Under the pieces are notes generated by a model. The model did no database searches. It saw only the letters and a program-made list of their open reading frames with translations, and was not told the DNA's origin. From assembly GCA_030847615.1 (NCBI GenBank), contig JAUMIR010000004.1:101446001-101510000 (forward strand): a DNA stretch of 64,000 nucleotides, given 5' to 3'. The DNA comes from Gambelia wislizenii. Its lineage: Eukaryota; Chordata; Lepidosauria; Squamata; Crotaphytidae. Positions 62,701 to 64,000 of the stretch are shown piece by piece (positions within the stretch are counted from its first letter, which is position 1; every line of letters starts with the position of its first letter). The position numbers and the translations under genes are program-made.

Positions 62701-63806
62701 CTCAAGTATAGCATTTTTGGTTATATAATATTCTTTCAAAGATGAGCCCAAAAGATTTTTAAACAGTTTATGACACCATTTACTCTCCCCCCCCCCGACC
62801 GCCACAGAAGTAAAGAACATATTTCAGACAACTCCTCCCTCTCCTCAACTACTATACTTTTGTAACCTGCTTATCACTTTTACCCTCAAAATCAAGTTCT
62901 AACTATTTGGATGCCCTTTCTACTACAATTATTTTTTCTGACATTTGCTAACTTCCAAGAATGTACTTCAAGGAGCCAGTGCCTGTCTGTTACTATCTTG
63001 CATAGACAGCTAGACTAGCAGTTTTAAGATGAGGGTTAAATGAGCCTGTGGCTTAAATGGAAGTACATTAACAGATTCTGCTGTATCTTCAAGGGATGTG
63101 GCAGGCAGGCTAATATATAGCTGTGCTAACACTGCACTATTTTCCTGCCTTGTTAGAGTAAGCGCATTAGCCATGCTATGTCAATCTCTATAATGAAAGC
63201 ACATGTGTTGAGCAAAGGAAATTTTAAAAACCAACAGTTTTACCCATATCAAAAATCAATTCAACTTTGCCAGTGATTGCTCAAGTTTTATTCCATTATG
63301 GCCTATGATTCTGCAGATTTTCTATTGTTTACAGTTTACTTTATTTGGCACTAATTCAAAGTCAGCACTAAGAGCTGAATCTAATTTTCTCACTGCTTAT
63401 TTCTACTACAATAGCATGATATGAGTAGGACTAAACAATCATGACTTCTAAACCTCATTTACCAAGAAACAAAAACAACAACAACAACCAGATACCTTTC
63501 GTCCCAGAGAATCTAGTTGATCAAGAGCTTCTTGAATAGCTGGATCAGTAGGTATTAGCAGAAGAAGCCTTCGTACTCTCAAAGTAATCCTAAAGTACAC
63601 AGAAGATATCCTATTTTTACTGAAGTGAATTTTGTAAGCACCTGCAAATACTTCATAAGCATATAGCTATTTCATCTCGCAGCCACAGCATTTTCATAAT
63701 GTGCCAACAATGTTACTTACCTTGGCTCCTCAAGGTTAGCAAGCTGGTAAAGCATGTCAAATACATTACACACGAGAGCCATCACCACTCCAGGGAGGGA
63801 TTTTTC
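8686..63806 (-). CDS. USP24: USP24, ubiquitin-specific peptidase 24, C-terminal 1553 codons (40 coding exons, 5' part outside window)
   Basis: USP24 is a large cysteine deubiquitinase that removes ubiquitin from substrate proteins. Forty exons were joined in phase on the minus strand and give 4662 nt ending at TAG 8686-8688. From the window's first residue: helical-repeat region 1-608, USP catalytic domain about 620-980, then a Ser/Pro-rich linker and a long helical C-terminal region ending SDLDDVDP. The catalytic Cys is residue 631 (NGGATCYMN), the His is 903 (HAGHYYSF) and the likely third triad residue is Asp924 or the adjacent Asn923. The zinc ribbon is Cys745/748 and Cys792/795. The Cys-His spacing is 272, the same as I recall for human USP24 (1698 and 1970). 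The offset implies the same total length, 2620. Paralogues USP9X and USP34 have different Cys boxes. No frameshift or stop was found in any exon, so the gene looks functional. All introns are GT-AG except one GC-AG. Confidence 0.97.
9434..10116 (-). mobile_element. Nonautonomous Helitron with internal minisatellite, copy 1
   Basis: Read on the minus strand it begins TCTATATACATAA at 10116 and ends CTAG at 9434-9437. It is flanked 5' by A and 3' by T, as Helitrons are. A 17-nt palindrome, TGGCATATAGTACGCCA, ends 7 nt before CTAG. The interior is a G-rich imperfect tandem array. Flanks and both termini match the second copy at 32165-32653. No Rep/helicase coding. Confidence 0.8.
9530..9900. repeat. 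C-rich imperfect tandem array inside Helitron
   Basis: The plus strand repeats CCACCACCAAACTC-like and CCGCTGAACTCGCCCCCC-like units of roughly 20 nt. Long proline-rich open frames here are by-products of the composition. Confidence 0.75.
10429..11156. mobile_element. Tigger-like element with GC-rich tandem core
   Basis: Inverted termini CAGTCGTCCCTCCACATTCG at the left and CGAATGTGGAGGGACAACTG at the right, with TA duplications at 10427-10428 and 11157-11158. The interior (about 10505-11060) is a GC-rich array. No transposase frame is recognised. Confidence 0.82.
10505..11060. repeat. GC-rich minisatellite inside Tigger-like element
   Basis: At least seven copies of GGGCCTCYGGAGGGTCTCC-like units, alternating with GAGGCC/GGCCTC palindromes. 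It is CpG-rich and stands out from the AT-rich intron. ORFs of 80-180 codons on both strands follow from composition only. Confidence 0.8.
12379..12489 (-). CDS. USP24: USP24 window exon 39
   Basis: 111 nt, 37 codons, phase 0 to 0. Encodes [20 protein letters not shown] and a Ser/Asn/Glu-rich tail segment ending RHLQQ. Confidence 0.95.
12556..12691. mobile_element. hAT-type miniature element with 8-bp target duplication
   Basis: 136 bp with long inverted ends CAGTGGTTCTCAACCTTTGG and CAAAGGTTGAGAACCACTG. Flanked by TTCTAGAC (12548-12555) and TTCTAGAG (12692-12699), an 8-bp duplication with one mismatch, as expected of hAT elements. Confidence 0.85.
12700..13825. other. Intron remainder
   Basis: No gene or clear repeat recognised between the hAT element and exon 38; ordinary AT-rich intron. 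Confidence 0.5.
13826..13912 (-). CDS. USP24: USP24 window exon 38
   Basis: 87 nt, 29 codons, phase 0 to 0. Encodes [20 protein letters not shown] and onwards to TISAQ. The leading Met is internal, not a start. Confidence 0.95.
14297..14372 (-). CDS. USP24: USP24 window exon 37
   Basis: 76 nt. Encodes [20 protein letters not shown] and onwards. Acceptor ccaag, donor AAG/GTAACT, exit phase 0. Confidence 0.95.
14981..15059 (-). CDS. USP24: USP24 window exon 36
   Basis: 79 nt. Encodes [20 protein letters not shown] and onwards; leaves AA. Donor AA/GTAAGT. Confidence 0.95.
15132..15333. mobile_element. Tigger-like miniature element, right end lost
   Basis: Begins CAGTCAGCCCCCTGTATTCA after TA and matches the 56741-56956 element through its interior (AAAAAGCAAACCTTGATTTT in both). 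The last approximately 25 bp are missing and the SINE at 15334 follows directly. Confidence 0.7.
15334..15458 (-). mobile_element. tRNA-derived SINE, head portion
   Basis: The minus strand shows a tRNA-like head with an A-box region (TAGTGGTTTGAGCATTGGAC) and a CORE-like CCTTGGGTGACTC stretch. It matches the heads of the longer copies at 24691, 48702 and 55287. Confidence 0.65.
15731..15797 (-). CDS. USP24: USP24 window exon 35
   Basis: 67 nt. Encodes [20 protein letters not shown] and onwards, leaving one base. Acceptor cacag, donor TAG/GTTAGT. Confidence 0.95.
15960..16250. repeat. Imperfect inverted repeat
   Basis: CAACACAACTATTTAGTGG near 15996 is answered by CCACTAAATAGCTGTGTTG near 16179. 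GTCCCTATAGC and GCTACAGGGAC also pair. Possibly a decayed DNA transposon. Confidence 0.5.
16300..16640 (-). mobile_element. L2-like LINE fragment
   Basis: The minus strand translates to a typical L2-type C-terminal segment ([33 protein letters not shown]) followed by a tail rich in TAAATAAATAAATAA. Decayed, no long frame. Confidence 0.55.
17143..17268. repeat. DIRS element 1 inverted terminal repeat, 3' side
   Basis: About 126 bp, from GAGCGAACAGGAATTCAGC to CATGAGGCCAGTTT, matching the reverse complement of 23058-23183 with few differences. A further unique end (17099-17142) lies outside it. Confidence 0.92.
17355..17452. repeat. DIRS element 1 internal complementary region
   Basis: About 98 bp. 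Its first half is the reverse complement of the outer 3' end (17099-17156). Its second half is the reverse complement of the outer 5' end (23170-23196). The two halves join at CATTCTCTGAG, that is, at the expected circle junction. Confidence 0.92.
17504..18787 (-). pseudogene. DIRS element 1 tyrosine recombinase
   Basis: One reading frame of about 428 codons with a single in-frame TGA (17918-17920). The N-terminal SAM-like part contains [19 protein letters not shown]. The catalytic residues are visible: Arg in [13 protein letters not shown], HxxR in AHSTRSAAT, and the Tyr nucleophile in [10 protein letters not shown]. It ends about 50 bp above the internal complementary region. Related frames: the deleted DIRS at 24975-28735 and relics at 157-387 and 52155-52430. 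Confidence 0.9.
18790..20552 (-). pseudogene. DIRS element 1 reverse transcriptase and RNase H
   Basis: An open frame at 19107-20552 (481 codons) starts inside the gag 3' end in another frame. The RT motifs [32 protein letters not shown] and YPYLDDILL are intact. RNase H has Asn where the first acidic residue is expected ([12 protein letters not shown]); Glu (NRLELQAA) and Asp (LVMTDNT) remain. TAA at 19107-19109 with a small frameshift cuts the RNase H end. [11 protein letters not shown] and [19 protein letters not shown] continue it in other frames. Confidence 0.9.
20407..22875 (-). pseudogene. DIRS element 1 gag
   Basis: One 823-codon frame starting [13 protein letters not shown] and broken by two TAG codons (22174-22176 and 21337-21339). 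The N-terminal two thirds are Pro/Ser/Arg-rich with an acidic patch ([15 protein letters not shown]). The C-terminal part holds the conserved DIRS gag core ([31 protein letters not shown]) and ends in a Ser/Lys-rich tail. It overlaps the start of the pol frame. Long open frames on the opposite strand are its shadows. Confidence 0.85.
23058..23183. repeat. DIRS element 1 inverted terminal repeat, 5' side
   Basis: Partner of 17143-17268. The element's unique 5' outer end, CCCCTACTCAGAGAA, extends to 23196. Confidence 0.92.
23313..23378 (-). CDS. USP24: USP24 window exon 34
   Basis: 66 nt, 22 codons, phase 0 to 0. Encodes [20 protein letters not shown] plus IL. The complete DIRS element ends 117 bp below its donor. 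Confidence 0.95.
23515..23640 (+). mobile_element. L2-like LINE 3' end fragment
   Basis: T-rich stretch followed by GGCTGGGATATAAATATTTT, the typical last bases of L2-like elements in sauropsids. Related short ends occur at 46365-46500 and 51415-51505. Confidence 0.4.
23949..23967. repeat. (CA)n microsatellite
   Basis: About eight CA units in the intron between exons 33 and 34. Confidence 0.9.
24017..24130 (-). CDS. USP24: USP24 window exon 33
   Basis: 114 nt, 38 codons, phase 0 to 0. Encodes [20 protein letters not shown], a hydrophobic helix, and onwards to MLHLIK. Confidence 0.95.
24280..24401 (-). CDS. USP24: USP24 window exon 32
   Basis: 122 nt. The first half ([18 protein letters not shown]) is the part that departs most from the mammalian sequence as I recall it. 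The second half, [20 protein letters not shown], is conserved. Exit phase 0. Confidence 0.93.
24691..24907 (-). mobile_element. tRNA-derived SINE, full-length copy
   Basis: The minus strand shows a tRNA-like head with a B-box-like GGGTTTGAATCACC, then a CORE-like segment (GTGACTTTGCGCAAGTCACA) and an AACAACAAC tail. Same family as 48702-48921 and 55287-55525. Confidence 0.75.
25021..25152. repeat. DIRS element 2 inverted terminal repeat, 3' side
   Basis: GAGAGGAGGAATCCAGTCAC to CGAGGCCAGTT, pairing with 28589-28722 apart from short indels. It shares with element 1 only scattered blocks such as AGGAAGTAGGAAGTA and GAGGCCAGTT. Confidence 0.88.
25238..25332. repeat. DIRS element 2 internal complementary region
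   Basis: Reverse complement of the two outer ends joined at TAGCATTCTGTAGAAG. Followed by GACGTGCCCAAGCT, also found at the same place in element 1. Confidence 0.88.
25393..27192 (-). pseudogene. DIRS element 2 RNase H end and tyrosine recombinase
   Basis: Starts at [16 protein letters not shown], where the frame leaves gag and enters the RT C-terminus. RNase H retains [11 protein letters not shown] (the first Asp is present, unlike element 1). The recombinase shows [13 protein letters not shown], a frameshift, then [10 protein letters not shown] and [10 protein letters not shown] in another frame. Several frameshifts make it nonfunctional. Confidence 0.85.
27193..28305 (-). pseudogene. DIRS element 2 gag N-terminal part
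   Basis: Starts [16 protein letters not shown] at 28305, comparable in position to the element 1 gag start. It is Pro/Ser-rich and frameshifted, and ends in an acidic patch ([13 protein letters not shown]) that is fused to the RT C-terminus. Confidence 0.7.
28416..28434. repeat. Poly(T) run
   Basis: About 19 T near the 5' end of DIRS element 2, upstream of its gag. Confidence 0.9.
28589..28722. repeat. DIRS element 2 inverted terminal repeat, 5' side
   Basis: AACTGGCCTGTGGTGGCTCA to CTGGATTCTTCCTCTCCC. Partner of 25021-25152. The unique outer end CTTCTACAGAATG runs to 28735. Confidence 0.88.
29269..29371 (-). CDS. USP24: USP24 window exon 31
   Basis: 103 nt, 34 codons plus one base. Encodes [20 protein letters not shown] and onwards. 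The next intron carries the deleted DIRS element. Confidence 0.94.
30068..30160 (-). CDS. USP24: USP24 window exon 30
   Basis: 93 nt, 31 codons, phase 0 to 0. Encodes [20 protein letters not shown] and onwards to QNNQ. Confidence 0.95.
31262..31378 (-). CDS. USP24: USP24 window exon 29
   Basis: 117 nt, 39 codons, phase 0 to 0. Encodes [20 protein letters not shown] and onwards to FVQK. Confidence 0.95.
32125..32171. repeat. (CTAC/CTAT)n microsatellite abutting a Helitron 5' end
   Basis: About ten tetranucleotide units running directly into the TCTAT that starts the Helitron at 32165-32169. Confidence 0.88.
32165..32653 (+). mobile_element. Nonautonomous Helitron, copy 2
   Basis: Opposite orientation to copy 1. 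The 5' end TCTAT follows A (exact base ambiguous because of the microsatellite). The 3' end is CCAGCTAG at 32646-32653, followed by T. It shares with copy 1 the subterminal blocks TTCTCTTRGGTATGTTGCC and TAAACCCACCAGCCTACC. The interior is a G-rich array (GGGGCAGAACGAGTGGTGGG units). The 3' palindrome is degraded at CpG-derived positions. Confidence 0.8.
32686..32782 (-). CDS. USP24: USP24 window exon 28
   Basis: 97 nt. Encodes [20 protein letters not shown] and onwards to FYQEK. A Helitron copy ends only 32 bp below its donor, inside the following intron. Confidence 0.94.
32783..34696. other. Intron between exons 27 and 28
   Basis: No gene. One imperfect inverted repeat lies at 33640-33785 (GGGCAATACCTGG near 33673, CCAGGTATTGCCC near 33749, with ATTTACTGGCTGGGG answered by CCCTAGCAAGTAAAT). 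The rest is unremarkable. Confidence 0.5.
34697..34810 (-). CDS. USP24: USP24 window exon 27
   Basis: 114 nt. Encodes [20 protein letters not shown] and onwards; leaves AA of a split Lys codon. Donor AAA/GTAAGT. Confidence 0.94.
34895..34998 (-). CDS. USP24: USP24 window exon 26
   Basis: 104 nt, 34 codons plus AG. Encodes [20 protein letters not shown]. Acceptor catag, donor CAG/GTAACA. Confidence 0.94.
36034..36129 (-). CDS. USP24: USP24 window exon 25
   Basis: 96 nt, 32 codons, phase 0 to 0. Encodes [20 protein letters not shown] and onwards to ASLNA. Confidence 0.95.
36332..36482 (-). CDS. USP24: USP24 window exon 24: Ser/Pro linker
   Basis: 151 nt. Encodes [20 protein letters not shown], a low-complexity linker, then a basic helix ending [10 protein letters not shown]. 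Exit phase 0. Confidence 0.95.
36722..37335 (+). mobile_element. L2-like LINE 3' part
   Basis: The plus strand contains a decayed coding piece recognisable as CACTGGCTGCCAGTCTATCT (HWLPVYL), then CTATAAAGCCCTAAACAG (YKALN) and CTATCTGGCAGAC (YLAD), hallmarks of the L2-type C-terminus. A 3' UTR follows, ending near GTGGGGTATATATAATG. Confidence 0.65.
37925..38045. mobile_element. Decayed hAT-like miniature element
   Basis: Contains AGCATAGCCAATGGTGAG and GGGAGCTGTAGTCCAACAAC. The same family is seen at 50714-50830. Termini and duplication are not resolved. Confidence 0.4.
38613..38754 (-). CDS. USP24: USP24 window exon 23: end of catalytic domain
   Basis: 142 nt. [17 protein letters not shown] is the closing AYMLFY strand of the USP fold. 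The rest ([16 protein letters not shown]) begins the linker. Confidence 0.96.
39508..39632 (-). CDS. USP24: USP24 window exon 22: third triad region
   Basis: 125 nt. [20 protein letters not shown] carries the Asn-Asp pair that orients the catalytic His. It ends with one base of a split Ser codon. Confidence 0.96.
40636..40740. repeat. (AAT)n tract with LINE-like 3' end
   Basis: AATAATAATAAATAATAAT followed by TTTATATCCTGCCCCTCTGC and AGGGCGGCTTACAACAA, the common 3' end of L2-like elements read in reverse. Confidence 0.5.
40879..41099 (-). CDS. USP24: USP24 window exon 21: catalytic His box
   Basis: 221 nt, 73 codons plus AG. A Gly/Ser/Asp-rich insert (about residues 850-880) precedes [18 protein letters not shown]. 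The general-base His codon is 40905-40907. Confidence 0.97.
42160..42279 (-). CDS. USP24: USP24 window exon 20
   Basis: 120 nt, 40 codons, phase 0 to 0. [20 protein letters not shown] is the conserved USP box with the LxRF motif after the zinc ribbon. Confidence 0.96.
43999..44140 (-). CDS. USP24: USP24 window exon 19: second zinc-ribbon CxxC
   Basis: 142 nt, 47 codons after one base closing Arg. Contains the [10 protein letters not shown] ubiquitin-binding strand region and the second CxxC pair (CEKCKEK). Confidence 0.95.
44658..44737 (+). mobile_element. CR1 LINE 3' end
   Basis: GGGGGTTGGACTGGATGGCC and CTTCCAACTCTACAATTCTA followed by ATTCTATGATTCTA repeats, the diagnostic CR1 terminus. 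Confidence 0.8.
45207..45831. other. Intron between exons 18 and 19
   Basis: Apart from the CR1 end at 44658-44737 nothing recognisable is seen in this intron (44141-45831). Confidence 0.45.
45832..45914 (-). CDS. USP24: USP24 window exon 18: first zinc-ribbon CxxC
   Basis: 83 nt, 27 codons plus AG. Contains [13 protein letters not shown]; Cys745 and Cys748 form the first half of the fingers zinc site. Confidence 0.95.
46021..46119 (-). CDS. USP24: USP24 window exon 17
   Basis: 99 nt, 33 codons. [20 protein letters not shown] is the QQDA box of USP enzymes (second conserved catalytic-domain motif). Donor AAG/GTTATT is weak but in phase. Confidence 0.96.
46617..46742 (-). CDS. USP24: USP24 window exon 16
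   Basis: 126 nt, 42 codons, phase 0 to 0. Encodes [20 protein letters not shown] and onwards to ENFWK, within the thumb of the USP fold. Confidence 0.95.
47620..47739 (-). CDS. USP24: USP24 window exon 15: catalytic Cys box
   Basis: 120 nt, 40 codons. [20 protein letters not shown] is the USP Cys box. The nucleophile Cys codon is 47671-47673, preceded by the conserved Asn/Gly oxyanion residues. NGGATCYMN is characteristic of USP24. Phase 0 to 0. Confidence 0.97.
47960..48104 (-). CDS. USP24: USP24 window exon 14
   Basis: 145 nt, encoding [20 protein letters not shown] and onwards to KEFD, the helix leading into the catalytic domain. Exit phase 0, donor GAT/GTAAGT. Confidence 0.95.
48702..48921 (-). 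mobile_element. tRNA-derived SINE copy
   Basis: Same family as 24691-24907: GCCTTCAAGTCAACTCTGAC at the tail side and GTAGTGATTTTAAGTGTTGG as the A-box side on the minus strand. Diverged. Confidence 0.7.
49371..49882. mobile_element. Tigger-like nonautonomous element
   Basis: Termini CAGTTGGCCCTCAACTTTTG and, inverted, ATGTGGAAGGCCGACTG. TA duplications at 49369-49370 and 49883-49884. The interior shares blocks with 51512-52146 in reverse orientation (GGTGGGTATAATCTG). Confidence 0.75.
50275..50392 (-). CDS. USP24: USP24 window exon 13
   Basis: 118 nt, begins [20 protein letters not shown] and ends FHP plus AA of a split Lys codon. Donor CAAA/GTAAAG. Confidence 0.94.
50714..50830. mobile_element. 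Decayed hAT-like miniature element
   Basis: CAGGGATGGGAATCATGTGG start and TTAGCATAGCCAATGGTGAG interior; related to 37925-38045. Confidence 0.4.
51512..52146. mobile_element. Tigger-like nonautonomous element
   Basis: Left end TAGCCAGCCCTCCACGTTTG, right end inverted ATTTGAGGACCAACTA. An interior imperfect palindrome (CTTCTAGGTCTTCCAG and similar repeats, 51850-51990). Its right end abuts the DIRS relic. Confidence 0.65.
52155..52770 (+). mobile_element. DIRS relic: recombinase C-terminus and 3' end
   Basis: The plus strand encodes [10 protein letters not shown] and [13 protein letters not shown], matching [10 protein letters not shown] and [13 protein letters not shown] of the complete DIRS, so the Tyr region is recognisable. 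The HxxR region is frameshifted or lost. About 340 bp later, ATATTCATGGTAAATAACCA (52733-52752) matches the DIRS terminal core. The orientation is opposite to the two large elements. The 5' part is replaced by the Tigger-like element. Confidence 0.7.
52920..53111 (-). CDS. USP24: USP24 window exon 12
   Basis: 192 nt, 63 full codons. Contains the acidic stretch [10 protein letters not shown] and [20 protein letters not shown]. Entry 2 nt, exit 1 nt, donor TAG/GTAACA. The DIRS relic ends about 150 bp below its donor. Confidence 0.93.
53366..53427 (-). CDS. USP24: USP24 window exon 11
   Basis: 62 nt, encoding [20 protein letters not shown] with one base on each side belonging to split codons. 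Acceptor tttag, donor CAT/GTAAGT. Confidence 0.94.
53705..54300. repeat. Chain of imperfect palindromes in a repeat element
   Basis: Begins TATTCTGGCCTATAAGACGA, a motif repeated twice more within 120 bp. Then come four stem-forming modules: arms 53832-53885/53896-53953, 54026-54074/54075-54120 (nearly no loop), 54122-54151/54153-54183 and 54187-54265. No transposase is encoded. Confidence 0.75.
54385..54562 (-). other. Exon-like open stretch inside the GC-AG intron
   Basis: The minus strand has an acceptor-like CTATAACAG, 178 nt open in the frame entered from exon 10 (59 codons, including [20 protein letters not shown]), and a donor-like CAG/GTAAAG. Its exit phase does not fit exon 11 and would lead to a stop after about nine codons. 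It is not part of the normal USP24 frame and the protein is not recognised. Chance or a repeat fragment remain possible. Confidence 0.3.
54756..54916 (-). CDS. USP24: USP24 window exon 10 (GC splice donor)
   Basis: 161 nt, 53 codons plus AG. Begins [20 protein letters not shown]. The donor reads AG/GCAAGT, a typical GC donor context. The next exon's first base (A) completes the Arg codon, so the GC site is required by the reading frame. Confidence 0.92.
55287..55525 (-). mobile_element. tRNA-derived SINE, full-length copy
   Basis: The minus strand begins with the tRNA-like head (GCGTGGTGTAGTGGTTTGAG) and B-box-like GGTTCTAATC. It continues through a CORE-like block and ends in CAACAACAAC. 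Confidence 0.75.
55798..55868 (-). CDS. USP24: USP24 window exon 9
   Basis: 71 nt, encoding [20 protein letters not shown] plus SAE. Exit phase 0, donor GAG/GTGGGT. A pentanucleotide repeat lies about 45 bp upstream of its acceptor. Confidence 0.94.
55913..55955. repeat. (TATAA)n pentanucleotide repeat
   Basis: About eight to nine units of AATAT/ATAAT close to the acceptor side of exon 9. Confidence 0.95.
56534..56689 (-). CDS. USP24: USP24 window exon 8
   Basis: 156 nt, entry with 2 nt completing Gly and 1 nt left at exit. Contains [21 protein letters not shown] Tigger-like miniature element begins about 50 bp upstream in the adjoining intron. Confidence 0.94.
56741..56956. mobile_element. 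Tigger-like miniature element
   Basis: 216 bp. The right end is ATATGAAGGGACAACTG followed by TA. The left end, TTGTCCCTCCATATCC, is inverted relative to it. The interior matches 15132-15333. Confidence 0.78.
57168..58800 (-). mobile_element. LINE copy with reverse transcriptase, 5'-truncated
   Basis: The minus strand encodes an [43 protein letters not shown] (motif A), [20 protein letters not shown] and [16 protein letters not shown] motifs. This is followed by a C-terminal region ending in a Cys/His finger. Motif C reads FADAAAL, so the second catalytic Asp is replaced by Ala. A stop at 57626 separates the RT from the C-terminal part. The endonuclease is absent. The 3' end has the same terminal sequence and (GA)n tail as 391-845. 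The clade is not assigned. Confidence 0.88.
58803..58930. other. Unassigned segment at LINE 5' edge
   Basis: GGGAGACCCTACCAGTGGCT to TGTCAATGGAGAGG. Differs in composition from the surrounding intron and may belong to the LINE (rearranged) or to another repeat. Not identified. Confidence 0.3.
59033..59192 (-). CDS. USP24: USP24 window exon 7
   Basis: 160 nt, begins [20 protein letters not shown] and leaves 1 nt. Donor CAG/GTACAC. The following intron has received a LINE copy (57168-58800). Confidence 0.94.
59419..59647 (-). CDS. USP24: USP24 window exon 6
   Basis: 229 nt, the longest exon here. Contains [20 protein letters not shown], a Ser/Arg-rich conserved stretch, and ends AARVAIQ. Exit phase 0, donor CAG/GTAGGT. 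Confidence 0.94.
59765..59860 (-). CDS. USP24: USP24 window exon 5
   Basis: 96 nt. One base closes a split Ser codon, then [20 protein letters not shown] and onwards; it leaves AG. Donor AAG/GTGTGT. Confidence 0.92.
60225..61000 (-). mobile_element. CR1 LINE, C-terminal ORF2 end and 3' UTR
   Basis: The minus strand encodes the CR1 ORF2 C-terminus in two pieces separated by a frameshift near 60615: [37 protein letters not shown] and [14 protein letters not shown], then [20 protein letters not shown]. It terminates with CR1's TTCTATGATTCTAT-type end at 60225. 5'-truncated. Confidence 0.9.
61010..61660. other. Intron remainder between exons 4 and 5
   Basis: No recognisable gene or repeat beyond the CR1 piece; a C-run at about 60990-61003 marks its 5' edge. 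Confidence 0.4.
61661..61758 (-). CDS. USP24: USP24 window exon 4
   Basis: 98 nt, 32 codons plus 2 nt. Encodes [20 protein letters not shown] and onwards. Donor GAG/GTTAGT. A CR1 LINE piece lies in the intron that follows. Confidence 0.92.
62448..62603 (-). CDS. USP24: USP24 window exon 3
   Basis: 156 nt, 52 codons, phase 0 to 0. It is a Ser-rich stretch ([14 protein letters not shown]) followed by a hydrophobic helix ending RVLYNLE. Donor GAG/GTAAAA. Confidence 0.92.
62604..63495. other. Intron between exons 2 and 3
   Basis: Nothing recognisable except a short C-run near 62790 and an AAC-rich tract at 63470-63488. Confidence 0.45.
63496..63589 (-). CDS. USP24: USP24 window exon 2
   Basis: 94 nt. 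One base completes the split Arg codon, then 31 codons including [20 protein letters not shown]. Acceptor tttag, donor AAG/GTATC, exit phase 0. Confidence 0.92.
63721..63806 (-). CDS. USP24: USP24 window exon 1
   Basis: 86 nt, entry phase 0, leaves 2 nt. It encodes [18 protein letters not shown] and onwards, part of the helical region before the catalytic domain. The acceptor is ctcag and the donor AAG/GTAAG. It is the most 5' exon visible; earlier exons lie beyond 64000. Confidence 0.9.
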
Positions 63807-64000
63807 CTGAGGATTAAGAATATACAATTAGTTCCCCTACCTCTTCAAAGCAATTTGGTAGGGTTCTCAAGTTTTGTGTTGTTGTTTTTTTAAAGCAAAG
63901 CAACAAATTTAAAACCTGGCCTGGGGATGTCAACTACTTGCTAACACAAGTCAGTGTTTGAAACTTTAACTCCAGAGTAACTCCTGAGTAAGAAATTCTG

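Overview
The window is vertebrate nuclear DNA, most probably from a squamate reptile (lizard). The reasons are the exon structure, one very long gene closely matching mammalian USP24, and a repeat mix of CR1 and L2-like LINEs, a tRNA-derived SINE, Tigger-type and hAT miniature elements, Helitrons and DIRS tyrosine-recombinase retrotransposons. Species cannot be fixed from sequence alone; another sauropsid is possible.

One protein-coding gene is supported: the 3' part of USP24 (ubiquitin-specific peptidase 24) on the minus strand, from 63806 down to the stop codon at 8686. Forty coding exons were placed by hand. All splice phases agree and their lengths sum to 4662 nt (1553 codons plus stop). 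The Cys box (catalytic Cys codon 47671-47673), two zinc-ribbon CxxC pairs, the His box (His codon 40905-40907) and the conserved C-terminal tail are all present. The promoter and the N-terminal exons lie beyond 64000. The 3' UTR runs from 8685 to about 6525 and ends at an AATAAA that partly overlaps, head to head, an AATAAA on the other strand.

Layout by position: 1-845 holds a DIRS recombinase fragment and a 5'-truncated LINE. 1151-1410 is a Tigger-like element. 1411-6240 is intergenic, possibly containing the 3' UTR of a convergent plus-strand gene (AATAAA at 6247). 6525-63806 is USP24. Its introns carry a nonautonomous Helitron with an internal minisatellite (9434-10116), a Tigger-like element with a GC-rich tandem core (10429-11156), a hAT miniature element (12556-12691), a nearly complete 6.1-kb DIRS element (17099-23196), and a 3.8-kb deleted DIRS element of a second family (24975-28735). 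Further on are a second Helitron copy (32165-32653), L2-like and CR1 pieces, a DIRS relic on the plus strand (about 52155-52770), a chain of palindromes (53.7-54.3 kb), a LINE reverse transcriptase copy (57168-58800) and a CR1 3' end (60225-61000).

The most interesting material is the pair of DIRS elements. Both keep inverted terminal repeats and an internal complementary region, so the expected circle junction can be read directly, and a short terminal core is shared between two diverged families. Also notable are the two Helitron copies with readable termini, a GC-AG intron in USP24, and an exon-like open stretch in that same intron. No bacterial-type system, CRISPR array or new enzyme system is present.
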